Source: Massilibacteroides vaginae (GTDB lineage: Bacteria > Bacteroidota > Bacteroidia > Bacteroidales > Tannerellaceae). Taken from it: a DNA stretch of 64,000 nt. A program made the translations under genes and the position numbers. The first letter of the stretch is position 1, and each line of letters starts with the position of its first letter. The notes beneath the pieces are model-generated. The model searched no databases and was not told where the DNA came from. It saw nothing but the letters and a program-made list of their open reading frames with translations. This document shows, piece by piece, positions 17,008 through 24,852 of this stretch. The stretch spans positions 62,001-126,000 of the forward strand of contig NZ_FXDJ01000009.1 of the NCBI RefSeq assembly GCF_900178525.1, given 5' to 3'.

Positions 17008-17780
17008 TTTTTTATATTGAATGTTATACCAAATGGCTCTCCGATTATATCCAAAATTTCTTGTGCATCTTTTTCTTTTGAGAAATTTCCTGAGTAAAGA
17101 TAGTTTAATTTTGAAGTTGTTGTTACATGAATATCATACTGTCTTTCAATTTCTTCAATTACATCAGGCAAAGGTACTCCTATGAAACAGAATTTATTCT
17201 CTCTCCAACCTATTACCTGTTCCGACTTGGATATTTGAGATACATTCAATTTACCTTTATTAAGAACCGCCTCCATATTAGGCGTAAGGATCGTTTTCTC
17301 TTGATTTGAAATTACTTCAACTTTTCCGGCAAGACAAGTTACGTTATATTTATCGGTACGAGAGAATATATTGAAACTTGTTCCTAATACATGAACACTA
17401 TTATTATTGGAATAAACACTGAACCGACTTCCTTTTTCAACTTCAAAATAAGCTTCTCCTGACAATTCAATATCTCGTGAGATGTACCACCACAATGGTT
17501 TATATGCAAGTTTACTTTCTGCATTCATTTCTACCTTTGATCCGTCTGGTAAAATGACTGTTTTATGCACTCCTCTATCTGAAATTTCATTCGTAGAATA
17601 AAAATAAGCGAATGAAGTAAGAACTGCAAAAAGTATTACTGATGCAGCAGAATAATACGAGAACAATTTTAATTTACGCCCTTTCTTTTTTCCTTTTTTT
17701 AATGTGGAAAACTTTTCAAGCCAAATATCCTCACTTGATTTATCCCACTGTGGGTCTATTTGTATATCATCTATTTTCAT
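17004..17780 (-). CDS. FecR-family anti-sigma factor
   Basis: The product has 258 aa. Residues 1-40 form a short cytoplasmic part, one TM helix follows (about 41-62, FSYYSAASVILFAVLTSFAYF), and the periplasmic FecR domain carries VILPDGSKVEMNAESKLAY, ELSGEAYFEVEKG and VHVLGTSFNI. A C-terminal STN-like module (PLPDVIEEIERQYDIHV...FGITFNI) would contact the receptor. FecR proteins hold the ECF sigma factor inactive until the TonB receptor signals. It lies 2 nt after the sigma gene and overlaps the receptor gene by 4 bp, so the three are one operon. Confidence 0.93.
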   Translation of the reverse strand: MKIDDIQIDPQWDKSSEDIWLEKFSTLKKGKKKGRKLKLFSYYSAASVILFAVLTSFAYFYSTNEISDRGVHKTVILPDGSKVEMNAESKLAYKPLWWYISRDIELSGEAYFEVEKGSRFSVYSNNNSVHVLGTSFNIFSRTDKYNVTCLAGKVEVISNQEKTILTPNMEAVLNKGKLNVSQISKSEQVIGWRENKFCFIGVPLPDVIEEIERQYDIHVTTTSKLNYLYSGNFSKEKDAQEILDIIGEPFGITFNIKK

Positions 17781-17782
17781 AT

Positions 17783-18277
17783 TTAATCAACTAATAGTTT
17801 ATCTCTCAATTGCTTTAATGCTACAGACATCCATTTTTCAACGGTCTTAACACTTATACATAAAGTTTTGGCAATTTCACTATACTTCAAACCCTCGTTT
17901 CTGCTCATCAGAAATATGGTACGTTGCAATTCAGGCATATCATTCAACGCATCAGAGTAATTTGTTGTCAATTCCTGATATTGAATCTGTTCTTCGGGAG
18001 ACTCTTCAAAGCTTACTTTCAATCTCATGGTCTGTTCAAATTCGATATGTTTGGATTCTCTATGGTAGCAGTTAATAAACATGTCGTGAGCCATTTTATA
18101 AAGCAAACTTTTAATGTTAGTCAACTCTAAATCATCGCTTTTTTCCCAAACCTTAGTGAAAACATCTTGAGCTATATCTGAAGCCATACTCATATCTCCA
18201 CAGCGATAATAAATATATCTGCGGATTGAATCAAAATACTTATCAAATATGATTTTAAAATCATTTGTATCTAACAC
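17783..18277 (-). CDS. ECF sigma factor, FecI-like
   Basis: The product has 164 aa from a GTG start. Sigma region 2 (FDSIRRYIYYRCGDMSMASDIAQDVFTKVWEK) and region 4 (LPELQ-like MPELQRTIFLMSRNEGLKYSEIAKTLCISVKTVEKWM) are plain. It directs RNA polymerase to the receptor operon and perhaps other targets once FecR releases it. A bipartite element 21 nt upstream is shared with the His-rich lipoprotein gene at 2841, so this sigma factor may recognise or be regulated through that element. Confidence 0.93.
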   Translation of the reverse strand: MLDTNDFKIIFDKYFDSIRRYIYYRCGDMSMASDIAQDVFTKVWEKSDDLELTNIKSLLYKMAHDMFINCYHRESKHIEFEQTMRLKVSFEESPEEQIQYQELTTNYSDALNDMPELQRTIFLMSRNEGLKYSEIAKTLCISVKTVEKWMSVALKQLRDKLLVD

Positions 18278-18297
18278 GCCAAAACTTATTTTACTAT

Positions 18298-18331
18298 TAT
18301 ACCAATTGAGTGATAAAATACCCTATGATAA
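18298..18331 (-). promoter_or_regulatory. Bipartite regulatory element, copy 2
   Basis: The element reads TATACCAATT, 11 nt, then TACCCTATGATAA on the plus strand, matching 2883-2917 at 10/10 and 9/9 core positions with identical spacing. It lies directly before the sigma factor start (18277) and overlaps the last codons of the reductase-like gene. It is a candidate autoregulated ECF promoter or a shared operator. Confidence 0.55.
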
Positions 18332-18865
18332 TTTATCTTTATTATAATCAACTTTCATCATTCCCGAATCGTAAATTTGGGTTTTAACTATTTCCCATTT
18401 TGATTCCTTTGGTTTATTAGGAAACAAGGGAACGCCTTCTCCAAGAATTGCAGGAACATAGCAAATCTGCATTTCGTCAATAAGGTCATGATTCAGTAAT
18501 AATGTTATAAGTTGCCCACCGCCAACTAACCAAATATCACTTTTACTTTCTCTTTTGAGCTTTTCTATATTCTCTGTAATATTCTCTGTAATGAAATTCA
18601 CATTATCGTTCTCGTTCAAATTTGTATTACGATGAGAGATTACATAAGTAGTTTTCGTTTTATAAGGCCAATCAAAATTTGATTCAATTATTTCATGGTA
18701 AGTTTTGCTGCCCATGATAATTGTATCAATCGCATCCATCAATTCATCATAACCATGTCTGTTTTTTGAAGGCTTTAAGAAATCGGACAACCAATCTAAG
18801 GCTCCATCTGAGTGGGCAATGTATCCATCAAGTGAAGATGCTATGTACAACTTAATCTTTTTCAT
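18323..18865 (-). CDS. Dihydrofolate reductase-family (RibD C-terminal) protein
   Basis: The product has 180 aa. It starts MKKIKLYIASSLDGYIAHSDGALDWL, the standard opening of the RibD-C/DHFR-like family. Further motifs are IIMGSKTYHEI (NADPH loop), TYVISHR, DIWLVGGGQLI and LGEGVPLFP. The family includes NADPH reductases of pteridine-like or pyrimidine substrates; the substrate is unknown here. It is often carried on mobile DNA. It lies next to the integrase region, with an attC-like repeat about 30 nt upstream of its ATG, so it may be an acquired cassette. It is unrelated to metal resistance as far as sequence shows. Confidence 0.85.
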   Translation of the reverse strand: MKKIKLYIASSLDGYIAHSDGALDWLSDFLKPSKNRHGYDELMDAIDTIIMGSKTYHEIIESNFDWPYKTKTTYVISHRNTNLNENDNVNFITENITENIEKLKRESKSDIWLVGGGQLITLLLNHDLIDEMQICYVPAILGEGVPLFPNKPKESKWEIVKTQIYDSGMMKVDYNKDKLS

Positions 18866-18895
18866 GTTTTCTCATTTAAACGTTACTTATTCCGA

Positions 18896-19077
18896 AACGT
18901 TCACTATCCCACAAAAAAGAAGCGTGGAACTCACACTGCTCCACTTCGAGGTACTGGTATACCCGACAAACGAAACAGGCAAGCCCACGCCATACTTTCG
19001 TATAGCATGAACATTGCACTTTTCGTCTCGTTTGTCCTAAAATTACCAGTTTTCGAAGTGAGACTTCAGCGAACGTT
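18896..19077. repeat. Long imperfect inverted repeat (attC-like or MITE-like fold)
   Basis: AACGTTC (18896-18902) pairs with GAACGTT (19071-19077). Inside, CACTTCGA (18942) pairs with TCGAAGTG (19053), ACTGGTA pairs with TACCAGT, and GACAAACGA pairs with TCGTTTGTC. The apex holds a mini-hairpin ATAC-TTTC-GTAT. The arms are separated by unpaired bulges, as in integron attC sites, though at 182 bp it is longer than most. No coding frame fits here. Confidence 0.5.
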
Positions 19078-19082
19078 ATGTT

Positions 19083-19109
19083 ATAATATCTAACAGATAT
19101 TATCTGTTA
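19083..19109. repeat. Two overlapping small palindromes
   Basis: ATAATATC/GATATTAT (19083-19103) and TAACAGATA/TATCTGTTA (19091-19109) overlap, so only one hairpin can form at a time. They follow the long inverted repeat. This may be a regulator or recombinase binding site. Confidence 0.35.
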
Positions 19110-19210
19110 TTTTTATTTTTATTTAACGTGGCAAAGATACGAATTGTTTCTTGTTTTATTATTTGGATGTGCTACATTTATCCTGACAAGTTAAAAGCGT
19201 TTATTTAATT

Positions 19211-19260
19211 TTGTGCAAGGTGCAAGTATCTATATATAGATAAGCTTGCACCTTGCACAA
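19211..19260. repeat. 50-bp nearly perfect palindrome
   Basis: TTGTGCAAGGTGCAAG (19211-19226) and its exact reverse complement (19245-19260) flank an inner palindrome TATCTATA/TATAGATA. Only two bases at 19243-19244 break the symmetry. It has no T run on either strand, so an extruded DNA hairpin or a protein site is more likely than a terminator. Confidence 0.6.
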
Positions 19261-19504
19261 ACATTAAGATATTAATAATCAATGTACTTTGATATTCAAA
19301 AAGAATGTGTAACTTTGAACCTGAAATGGATGCAGTTTGGTTAGCGCCAACTACGTCAAATGAAGTGAAATACTTTTGGGACTAATTCGTCCCAGTACTT
19401 TTTGAGTAAGTGCTAAACAAATGATATTTAGGTCATTGGAGCGTTAGGTTCATAATCCCCTCTCTCCGCGGAAAGGCTAAGACAAAAGAAGCCAAAACAA
19501 AGAC

Positions 19505-19539
19505 AAACCCTACAAGTTCAATGACTTGTAGGGTTTTTT
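19505..19539 (+). terminator. Rho-independent terminator before the integrase fragment
   Basis: AAACCCTACAAGT pairs perfectly with ACTTGTAGGGTTT over a TCAATG loop, followed by TTTTTT. It would stop plus-strand transcription entering from upstream of the integrase. Four AAGACAAA-type direct repeats surround it. Confidence 0.8.
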
Positions 19540-19604
19540 CTTGCAATTCAGTCTGGTCTGAAAGACAAAAAAAAGACAAAAAGGGACGCACTTTGCGCTC
19601 TAAA

Positions 19605-19641
19605 TCGTACCCCTTTTTAGTTTTCCGAAAAAGGGGTACGA
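19605..19641. repeat. Perfect 14-bp stem hairpin
   Basis: TCGTACCCCTTTTT and AAAAAGGGGTACGA form a perfect inverted repeat with a 9-nt loop, 100 nt upstream of the integrase start. It is probably part of the recombination or regulatory region of the former element. Confidence 0.6.
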
Positions 19642-19691
19642 ATTGTCCAAAATAGGCAGTGTGTTGTCTGGATTTGGCTGCGTCACATAAT

Positions 19692-19739
19692 ACTCAAATT
19701 TAATTAGTTAAACTATGTTTGTAACATTAAAATTTGAGT
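19692..19739 (+). promoter_or_regulatory. Integrase promoter flanked by a dyad
   Basis: TATGTTTG (19714-19721) matches the -7 consensus, 20 nt before the integrase ATG. It is bracketed by ACTCAAATTTAAT (19692-19704) and ATTAAAATTTGAGT (19726-19739), a 13-bp near-perfect inverted repeat, suggesting repressor binding or a leader hairpin. Confidence 0.45.
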
Positions 19740-19740
19740 T

Positions 19741-19983
19741 ATGCGAAGTACATTTAGAATCCTCTTTTTCCTAAAAAGAGACAAGAAAAAAGCGAATGGA
19801 AATATGCCAATATTTTGTCGTATAACGATCGACAAAGAAGAGGCTAGATTCGGAATTAAAAAAGATGTCAATCCCTCGATTTGGGATGTTCAGGCAGGGC
19901 GAGCTGTTGGCCGCACAAGTGAAGTCGTTGAAATCAATTCCATTATTGATAAAACTAAGTCTGCCTTATTTAATGCTCTAACT
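19741..19983 (+). pseudogene. Tyrosine integrase, N-terminal fragment
   Basis: About 80 residues match the start of Bacteroidetes phage-type integrases: MRSTFRILFFLKRDKKK, then the arm-binding region PIFCRITIDKEEARFGIKKD and PSIWDVQAGRAVGRT...INSIIDKTKSALFN. The frame then runs into unrelated sequence and stops at 20043, so the core-binding and catalytic domains are missing. The break comes about 200 bp before the IS21-type element. The upstream hairpins and repeats are what is expected at the end of an integrative element. It is not the missing front of the integrase at 22813, because the two overlap in the same domain with different sequence. Confidence 0.8.
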
Positions 19984-20101
19984 CTATTACTTTCCGATTT
20001 AAAAGGATTAGCAATGCTTTATTTTTCGGCTCTCTTTTTTTAGAATCTCAAAGCTCTTTTTTTACATCCAAGCCAACGGGAATCTTCGTTTCTTTATTTC
20101 C

Positions 20102-20148
20102 AACCCGAATACGAAGGTAGATAGGATATTTACCTTCGTATTCGGGTT
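20102..20148. repeat. Perfect 18-bp stem hairpin left of the first IS
   Basis: AACCCGAATACGAAGGTA and TACCTTCGTATTCGGGTT form a perfect stem with an 11-nt loop between the integrase fragment and the IS end. No T run follows. It belongs to neither the integrase nor the IS as far as I can tell. Confidence 0.55.
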
Positions 20149-20240
20149 TATCTGTATATATTAATTAGGAATTAGTCCATCTTTCAATCGAAAAGTATAC
20201 CACTTACAAACTATGAACGTATAGGATTCGTTCATATAAA

Positions 20241-21776
20241 ATGTTAAGTATGTATACAAAACAAGAAATAGTCATTCAGAGTCATCGTGAGGGAAAAAGT
20301 CAACGTCGTATTTCCGGTGATCTGCATATCAGTCGTAAGACTGTAAAGAAATATATCGAAGAGTACGAGGGTTTATTGGAAAGTGGTCTATCTCCAGAAG
20401 CTGCTCAAAGTGTTTACTTCACAACACGGCCAGCTTATACCACGAGTACTCGTTCTAAGCTAAAGTTAACGCTTGAGGTTCAGCAATCCATAGATCATCT
20501 TTTGTTCTTAAATAAGGAAAAGAGAGCACTTGGTTTACGCAAGCAATTGCTGAAAAAGAAAGATATCCTTGAAGAACTTCATCGTCAGGGTTTTGAGATT
20601 GGTTACACCACGGTCTGCAATTATATCAGTAGAAAAGAAGCTCTCCCTTCAGTCCGTGAGGCCTTTATTCGTCAATTATATAACCCGGGCGATGTTTGCG
20701 AGTTCGATTGGGGTGAGATCAAGTTGTATTTGGCAGACAAGCTTGTTCGTCTTCAATTAGCTGTTTTTACAAGTGCGTACAGCAATTACCGTTATGCCTT
20801 TCTTTATAACCGTCAGGACACGCTTTCATTTATGGACTCCCATGTTCGTTTTTTCCGGGTATCAGGTGGTGTATACCGGCAGATGGTTTACGACAATATG
20901 CGTGTTGCGGTAGCAAAATTTGTTGGTCCGCACGAAAAGGAGCCTACCGCTTCTTTGCTTCAGCTTCGGGGCCATTATGGGTTTTCCCATCGTTTTTGCA
21001 ATGTATACCGTGGCAACGAAAAAGGGCATGTAGAGCGGAGTGTGGAATATGTTCGTCGTAAGGCATTTGCCCTGAAGGATCGCTTTACGGATATTGAAGA
21101 AGCAGAAGAGTGGCTTTTTAAGGCACTCGACAAGCTTAACGGTCAGAAGCAAAGCTTAACGGGAAAAAGTGGGCTGGAGCTGTTTTCAGAAGAGCAAGAA
21201 ACCCTTGGACGTCTGCCTTTGTCAGAGCCTGTATGTGCAGAGCAAATCCAATTGCGCGTAGACAAGTATTCCACTATCAGCTACTCAGCTAACCGTTATT
21301 CGGTTCCGGATCATCTGGTAGGGCAGTTTGTTGATGTGTCGATGCTCAGCAACGAATTACATATATATTATCAAAACGACAAAGTCTCGGTACATAAACG
21401 GAGTTTTGATAAACATGGATGGAGCGTGGATATAGAACATTATCTTTCGACCTTTAAGCGAAAACCCGGTGCTCTTGCCGGCAGCCTCGCTCTTGCCGGT
21501 AATGCCTACCTGAAACATCTCTACCAGACGCACTTCAGTGAAGATCCCCGCAGCTTTATAGACCTGCTTACTTATTGTCGGGACAATAGGATTACAGAGG
21601 AAAAGATGGAGGAGTCGGTCAAGCGTTTGCTCACTACGGGAAACGGTCAACTGACCACTGAAAAACTTCGGGCTTTACTAGGCAACAAAGAGGCTTCCTT
21701 CCAACAGTTGGCAGAAGACACGATCTGTATAACAGCCAGAAAACAATTATCTGTATTATCAACATTAATGCATTGA
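20241..21776 (+). CDS. istA: IS21-family transposase IstA
   Basis: The product has 511 aa, full length for IstA. An N-terminal helix-turn-helix (REGKSQRRISGDLHISRKTVKKYIEEYEG) precedes the DDE core: CEFDWGEIK supplies the first Asp, MVYDNMRVAV the second, and the conserved NEKGHVERSVEYVRRK the Glu. The C-terminal beta-barrel region (YSANRYSVPDHLVGQFVDV) is present. No frameshift is seen, so it is probably active. It works with the ATPase IstB encoded 128 nt downstream. Confidence 0.93.
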   Translation: MLSMYTKQEIVIQSHREGKSQRRISGDLHISRKTVKKYIEEYEGLLESGLSPEAAQSVYFTTRPAYTTSTRSKLKLTLEVQQSIDHLLFLNKEKRALGLRKQLLKKKDILEELHRQGFEIGYTTVCNYISRKEALPSVREAFIRQLYNPGDVCEFDWGEIKLYLADKLVRLQLAVFTSAYSNYRYAFLYNRQDTLSFMDSHVRFFRVSGGVYRQMVYDNMRVAVAKFVGPHEKEPTASLLQLRGHYGFSHRFCNVYRGNEKGHVERSVEYVRRKAFALKDRFTDIEEAEEWLFKALDKLNGQKQSLTGKSGLELFSEEQETLGRLPLSEPVCAEQIQLRVDKYSTISYSANRYSVPDHLVGQFVDVSMLSNELHIYYQNDKVSVHKRSFDKHGWSVDIEHYLSTFKRKPGALAGSLALAGNAYLKHLYQTHFSEDPRSFIDLLTYCRDNRITEEKMEESVKRLLTTGNGQLTTEKLRALLGNKEASFQQLAEDTICITARKQLSVLSTLMH

Positions 21777-21904
21777 ATAGATCAAGGATGCCATCGGGAA
21801 CCGGCAAGGTTTATTTGGCGACCCAGAAGACGTTAACTGGCGCTGACAAAAGATCCCCGGCAACATCCTCATCATCAATCGAAACAGACTAAATAAGTAA
21901 AGAC

Positions 21905-22657
21905 ATGGATTCAATCAAAGAAGATATAATTAAATACAGCAAGGAGTTAAAACTACCTGTTTTCCGCCGTGATTTTGAAGAATTAGCCAGAGAAGCTGCA
22001 GCTCAAAGAATAGATTACGAAGCGTATCTGCTCGGGTTATTGGAACGCGAGTTTGAACTCAGGCTTGAAAACCGGAAGAAAGCACAAATCAGGCAAGCCG
22101 GATTCCCTCTAAGGATGTACCTTACAAACCTTGAAAGGAATCAACTCCCTCCCGGAGCACAAGAAAAACTACCCTTGCTCGAGAGACTTGATTTTATAAA
22201 ATCAGCACAAAACATTATCCTGGCTGGTAACCCGGGAACCGGAAAAACACATATCGCCATAGGACTGGGCTTAAAAGCCTGTATGTCCGGCTATAAAGTA
22301 TTGTTTACTACCGTGCACGGATTACTCACACAGCTTCGGGAATCACACTCAAAGCGAACATTAAGACAGCTGGAAAGTAAATTTGAAAAATATGATCTTG
22401 TCATTTGTGACGAGTTCGGTTACGTTTCTTTTGATAAAAACGGAGCTGAATTACTCTTTAATCACCTGTCGCTAAGAACGGGAAGAAAATCAACTATCAT
22501 CACAACCAATCTAACGTTTGACCGCTGGGATGAAATCTTTGGCGACCCGGTGCTGACAGCTGCATTAGTAGACCGATTAACCCACAAGGCTTATTTAATA
22601 AATATGGAAGGGGAATCATATCGTATAAAGGAGACTAAAAAAATGATGAGGAAATGA
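21905..22657 (+). CDS. istB: IS21-family helper ATPase IstB
   Basis: The product has 250 aa. AAA+ motifs are visible: Walker A (GNPGTGKTHIA), Walker B (LVICDEFGYVSFD) and sensor 1 (STIITTNLTF). IstB remodels target DNA and stimulates IstA during transposition. The length and order after istA are standard. Confidence 0.93.
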   Translation: MDSIKEDIIKYSKELKLPVFRRDFEELAREAAAQRIDYEAYLLGLLEREFELRLENRKKAQIRQAGFPLRMYLTNLERNQLPPGAQEKLPLLERLDFIKSAQNIILAGNPGTGKTHIAIGLGLKACMSGYKVLFTTVHGLLTQLRESHSKRTLRQLESKFEKYDLVICDEFGYVSFDKNGAELLFNHLSLRTGRKSTIITTNLTFDRWDEIFGDPVLTAALVDRLTHKAYLINMEGESYRIKETKKMMRK

Positions 22658-22691
22658 AAAATAGAAGAAAGAGAATCAGGGCACCGGCCTT

Positions 22692-22727
22692 CGTAGTTGT
22701 TTCCGGGGTACCCCGGAAACAACTACG
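22692..22727 (+). terminator. Perfect 36-bp palindrome after istB
   Basis: CGTAGTTGTTTCCGGGGT is followed at once by its exact reverse complement. The stem is very GC-rich at its centre and lies 34 nt after the istB stop. It probably ends transcription of the IS or insulates its right end, although no strong T run follows. Confidence 0.6.
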
Positions 22728-22812
22728 ACAATACCTTTTGAATTTATAAAAAATGGTATACTTTTGGATTGAAATAGTGGTATACTTTTAGAGTGAAATA
22801 AACAAGGTAATG

Positions 22813-23838
22813 ATTATGGCAAGAGTTACCGTTGATGGTAAAGTTTGTCAATTTAGTACAAAACAAAGTATCCTCCCTGAAAACTGGAGCGTAAAAGCAG
22901 GCAAAGCTACGGGTAAATCAGGTGGACAAATAAACAAGTTGCTGGAGGATATTAAAGCATCCCTAAATCAAATATACCACGAACAGCAACGGCGTGACAA
23001 CTATGTAACTGCGGAAAAGGTTAAAAACCAATTCTTAGGGCATAGTGAAACTCACGAAACTTTACTGAATCTATTTGAAAAGCATAACAACGATGTTAAG
23101 CAGCTTATTGGCATTTCTAAATCTGCATCTACTTATCAAAAGTATGAAGTAACCCGCAAACACCTCGAAAGTTTCATAGAAAGGAAATACAAGTTGTCAG
23201 ATATTGCATTGAAAGAAATAAACTTAATGTTTATTACCGACTTTGAGGTTTATTTGAAAACAGTTGCTAAATGCAATGCCAATACAACAGCTAAGTTTAT
23301 GCAGTTCTTCAAACGCATTATTCTTATTGCGCGAAATAATGGCATACTTATCGGTGATCCTTTTGCAAACTATAAAATCAGACTGAATAAGGTTGATAGA
23401 GGGTATTTGACAGAAGATGAAATCAAAAAAATTCTTGAACTCAATCTTGTGTCCGAACGACTGGAGAATGTACGCGACTTATTTATATTTTCCTGTTTTT
23501 GCGGTTTAGCATATATAGATGTAGCTGGATTGAGAAATGAGCATATCCGTAAATCTTTTGATGGCAACCTGTGGATAATGACAAAACGTGTAAAGACCGG
23601 GACGGATGTTAATGTACCTCTACTTGAAATTCCTAAAATAATATTGGATAAGTATAAAGAAAAACTCCCTGATGGTAAAATTCTTCCTGTTATTAGCAAT
23701 CAGAAGCTAAATTCTTACCTGAAAGAGATTGCCGACCTTGCCGGAATCAAGAAAAACCTTACATTTCATCTTGCAAGACAAAGTTGCTTTTGCAATAAAC
23801 TGTATTTCAACTCATTGCAAAATGTTTTCGTCTCGTAG
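22813..23838 (+). pseudogene. Tyrosine integrase, 5'-truncated with a decayed catalytic end
   Basis: The homology begins directly after the IS end with IMARVTVDGKVCQFS, so the first 20-odd residues are missing. The SAM-like core-binding domain and most of the catalytic domain follow (FIFSCFCGLAYIDVAGL, IMTKRVKTGTDVNVPLL). At the HxxR box it reads FHLARQSCFCNKL instead of the HLARHTFAT pattern, after which the frame drifts and stops; the tyrosine nucleophile is gone. TTTTGCAATAAACTGTA soon after still resembles FATTV out of frame, so small indels rather than a clean cut caused the loss. It cannot be an active recombinase. Confidence 0.82.
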
Positions 23839-24451
23839 GTAACGATTTAGAAACCAGCTTGCTTCTTAGATATGCTTAATTTCCTCACTATAATAAAGAG
23901 CGACTTATCTTTTGTAAAGATATAAAATACTTTATTCTAATGTTTCTTTTTCTGTCCTTTTTTCTAATTTTCACTTGAAGAAGTTAGTCGCAAACTATAG
24001 ATAAGAATTCTGTTGTATATGAACAAGCCTTTCTATACAATTTCCATTACTTCAAAAGGTATTCTGCATGTCTTTTGAAGCTTTCTAAGAATATATAGTT
24101 TCATATGCTCCCTTATTATTTCAGAATTTTATTGTTTTCGGTGAGATTTAGGTTGAGAGTATTGCCAAAATGCTCGAAGATATCAATGTTTATGATAAAG
24201 TTATAAATTAAAAAAACGGAAACATTTTAATAAGATATCACAAAACAACAAATAAATCGATTTGTTTCCGTATCTTACATGTCTAACAATATAGTTTTTA
24301 TTGTATCTTTTCTTCACAATGATTTGCTCCGCCTCTGTTTGCGGATCTCCCCATCGTCAAAATCGACAACAAAATCAACTCGCTTGTTTATAGTATTAAT
24401 CAGTTATGAGAACGTATAATACGGTTGCTCATGACACATTTTGTAAATAAG
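23839..24451 (+). other. Non-coding degenerate stretch after the integrase
   Basis: No intact gene is visible. At 24155-24211 a short frame reads ESIAKML then EDINVYDKVIN, which resembles the C-terminal IESVAKMLGH box of tyrosine integrases and may be the decayed end of the gene at 22813 or of a third integrase. ACGGAAACA and TGTTTCCGT (near 24215-24270) form a distant inverted repeat. The remainder is AT-rich with stops in all frames. Confidence 0.4.
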
Positions 24452-24740
24452 ATGAAATCATTTTTTATAGGGAATCTGGAAGTCAAACTTCCGGTTATCC
24501 AAGGTGGAATGGGTGTCGGCGTATCTTTGTCCGGATTAGCATCGGCAGTTGCTAATGAAGGAGGTATAGGTGTAATTTCATGTGCAGGTTTAGGGCTCAT
24601 TCATAAAGGTCACGGAAATTTCATAAAGAATAGTATTTGGGGGCTGAAAGAGGAATTGCGTTTAGCCAGGGAAAAGACAAAAGGTGTAATTGGCATCAAT
24701 ATAATGGTCGCCCTATCCAATTTTGCAGATATGGCACGTA
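24452..24740 (+). pseudogene. Nitronate monooxygenase (2-nitropropane dioxygenase-like), 5' fragment
   Basis: About 96 residues are left, starting MKSFFIGNLEVKLPVIQGGMGVG, the typical opening of FMN-dependent nitronate monooxygenase/FabK-like TIM barrels, with ASAVANEGGIGVISCAG and GVIGINIMVALSNFADMAR. The second IS21-type element interrupts it at 24741, and the reading continues only into the terminal repeat. The rest of the gene is not found on the other side of the IS, so a deletion accompanied or followed insertion. The flavin-binding C-terminal half is lost. Confidence 0.82.
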
Positions 24741-24852
24741 TGGAAAATCCAGTTCAGATTGCCCCCTTGTTCCAATTCTAAATTGACCCTTGAAAAAACT
24801 TTATAATTACCCCTAGATTATCCTGGTCGACGGGGTCATTTTTATTTTAGAT

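Larger units (their letters stand above)
20180..22800 (+). mobile_element. IS21-family insertion sequence, first copy
   Basis: The element carries istA and istB on the plus strand. Its ends carry related inverted motifs: TTTCAATCGAAAAGTATACC on the left (20182) and two direct copies of TGGTATACTTTTrGAtTGAAATA on the right (22754-22776 and 22778-22800). Multiple terminal repeats are typical of IS21. A degenerate second copy follows the left one (20204-20225). The flanks are fragments of two different integrases, so no target duplication can be read and DNA was probably lost at insertion or later. Exact left boundary is uncertain by some bases. Confidence 0.85.

Noticed and set aside
19340-19470. 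Intact tRNA-Ser gene
   Set aside because: A GCTAAAC stretch and a CTCTCCGC end are present, but no matching 5' acceptor strand exists and the T-loop has one base too many.
18896-19740. Protein-coding gene between the DHFR-family gene and the integrase fragment
   Set aside because: All frames are broken by stops; the stretch is filled with inverted repeats and short direct repeats.
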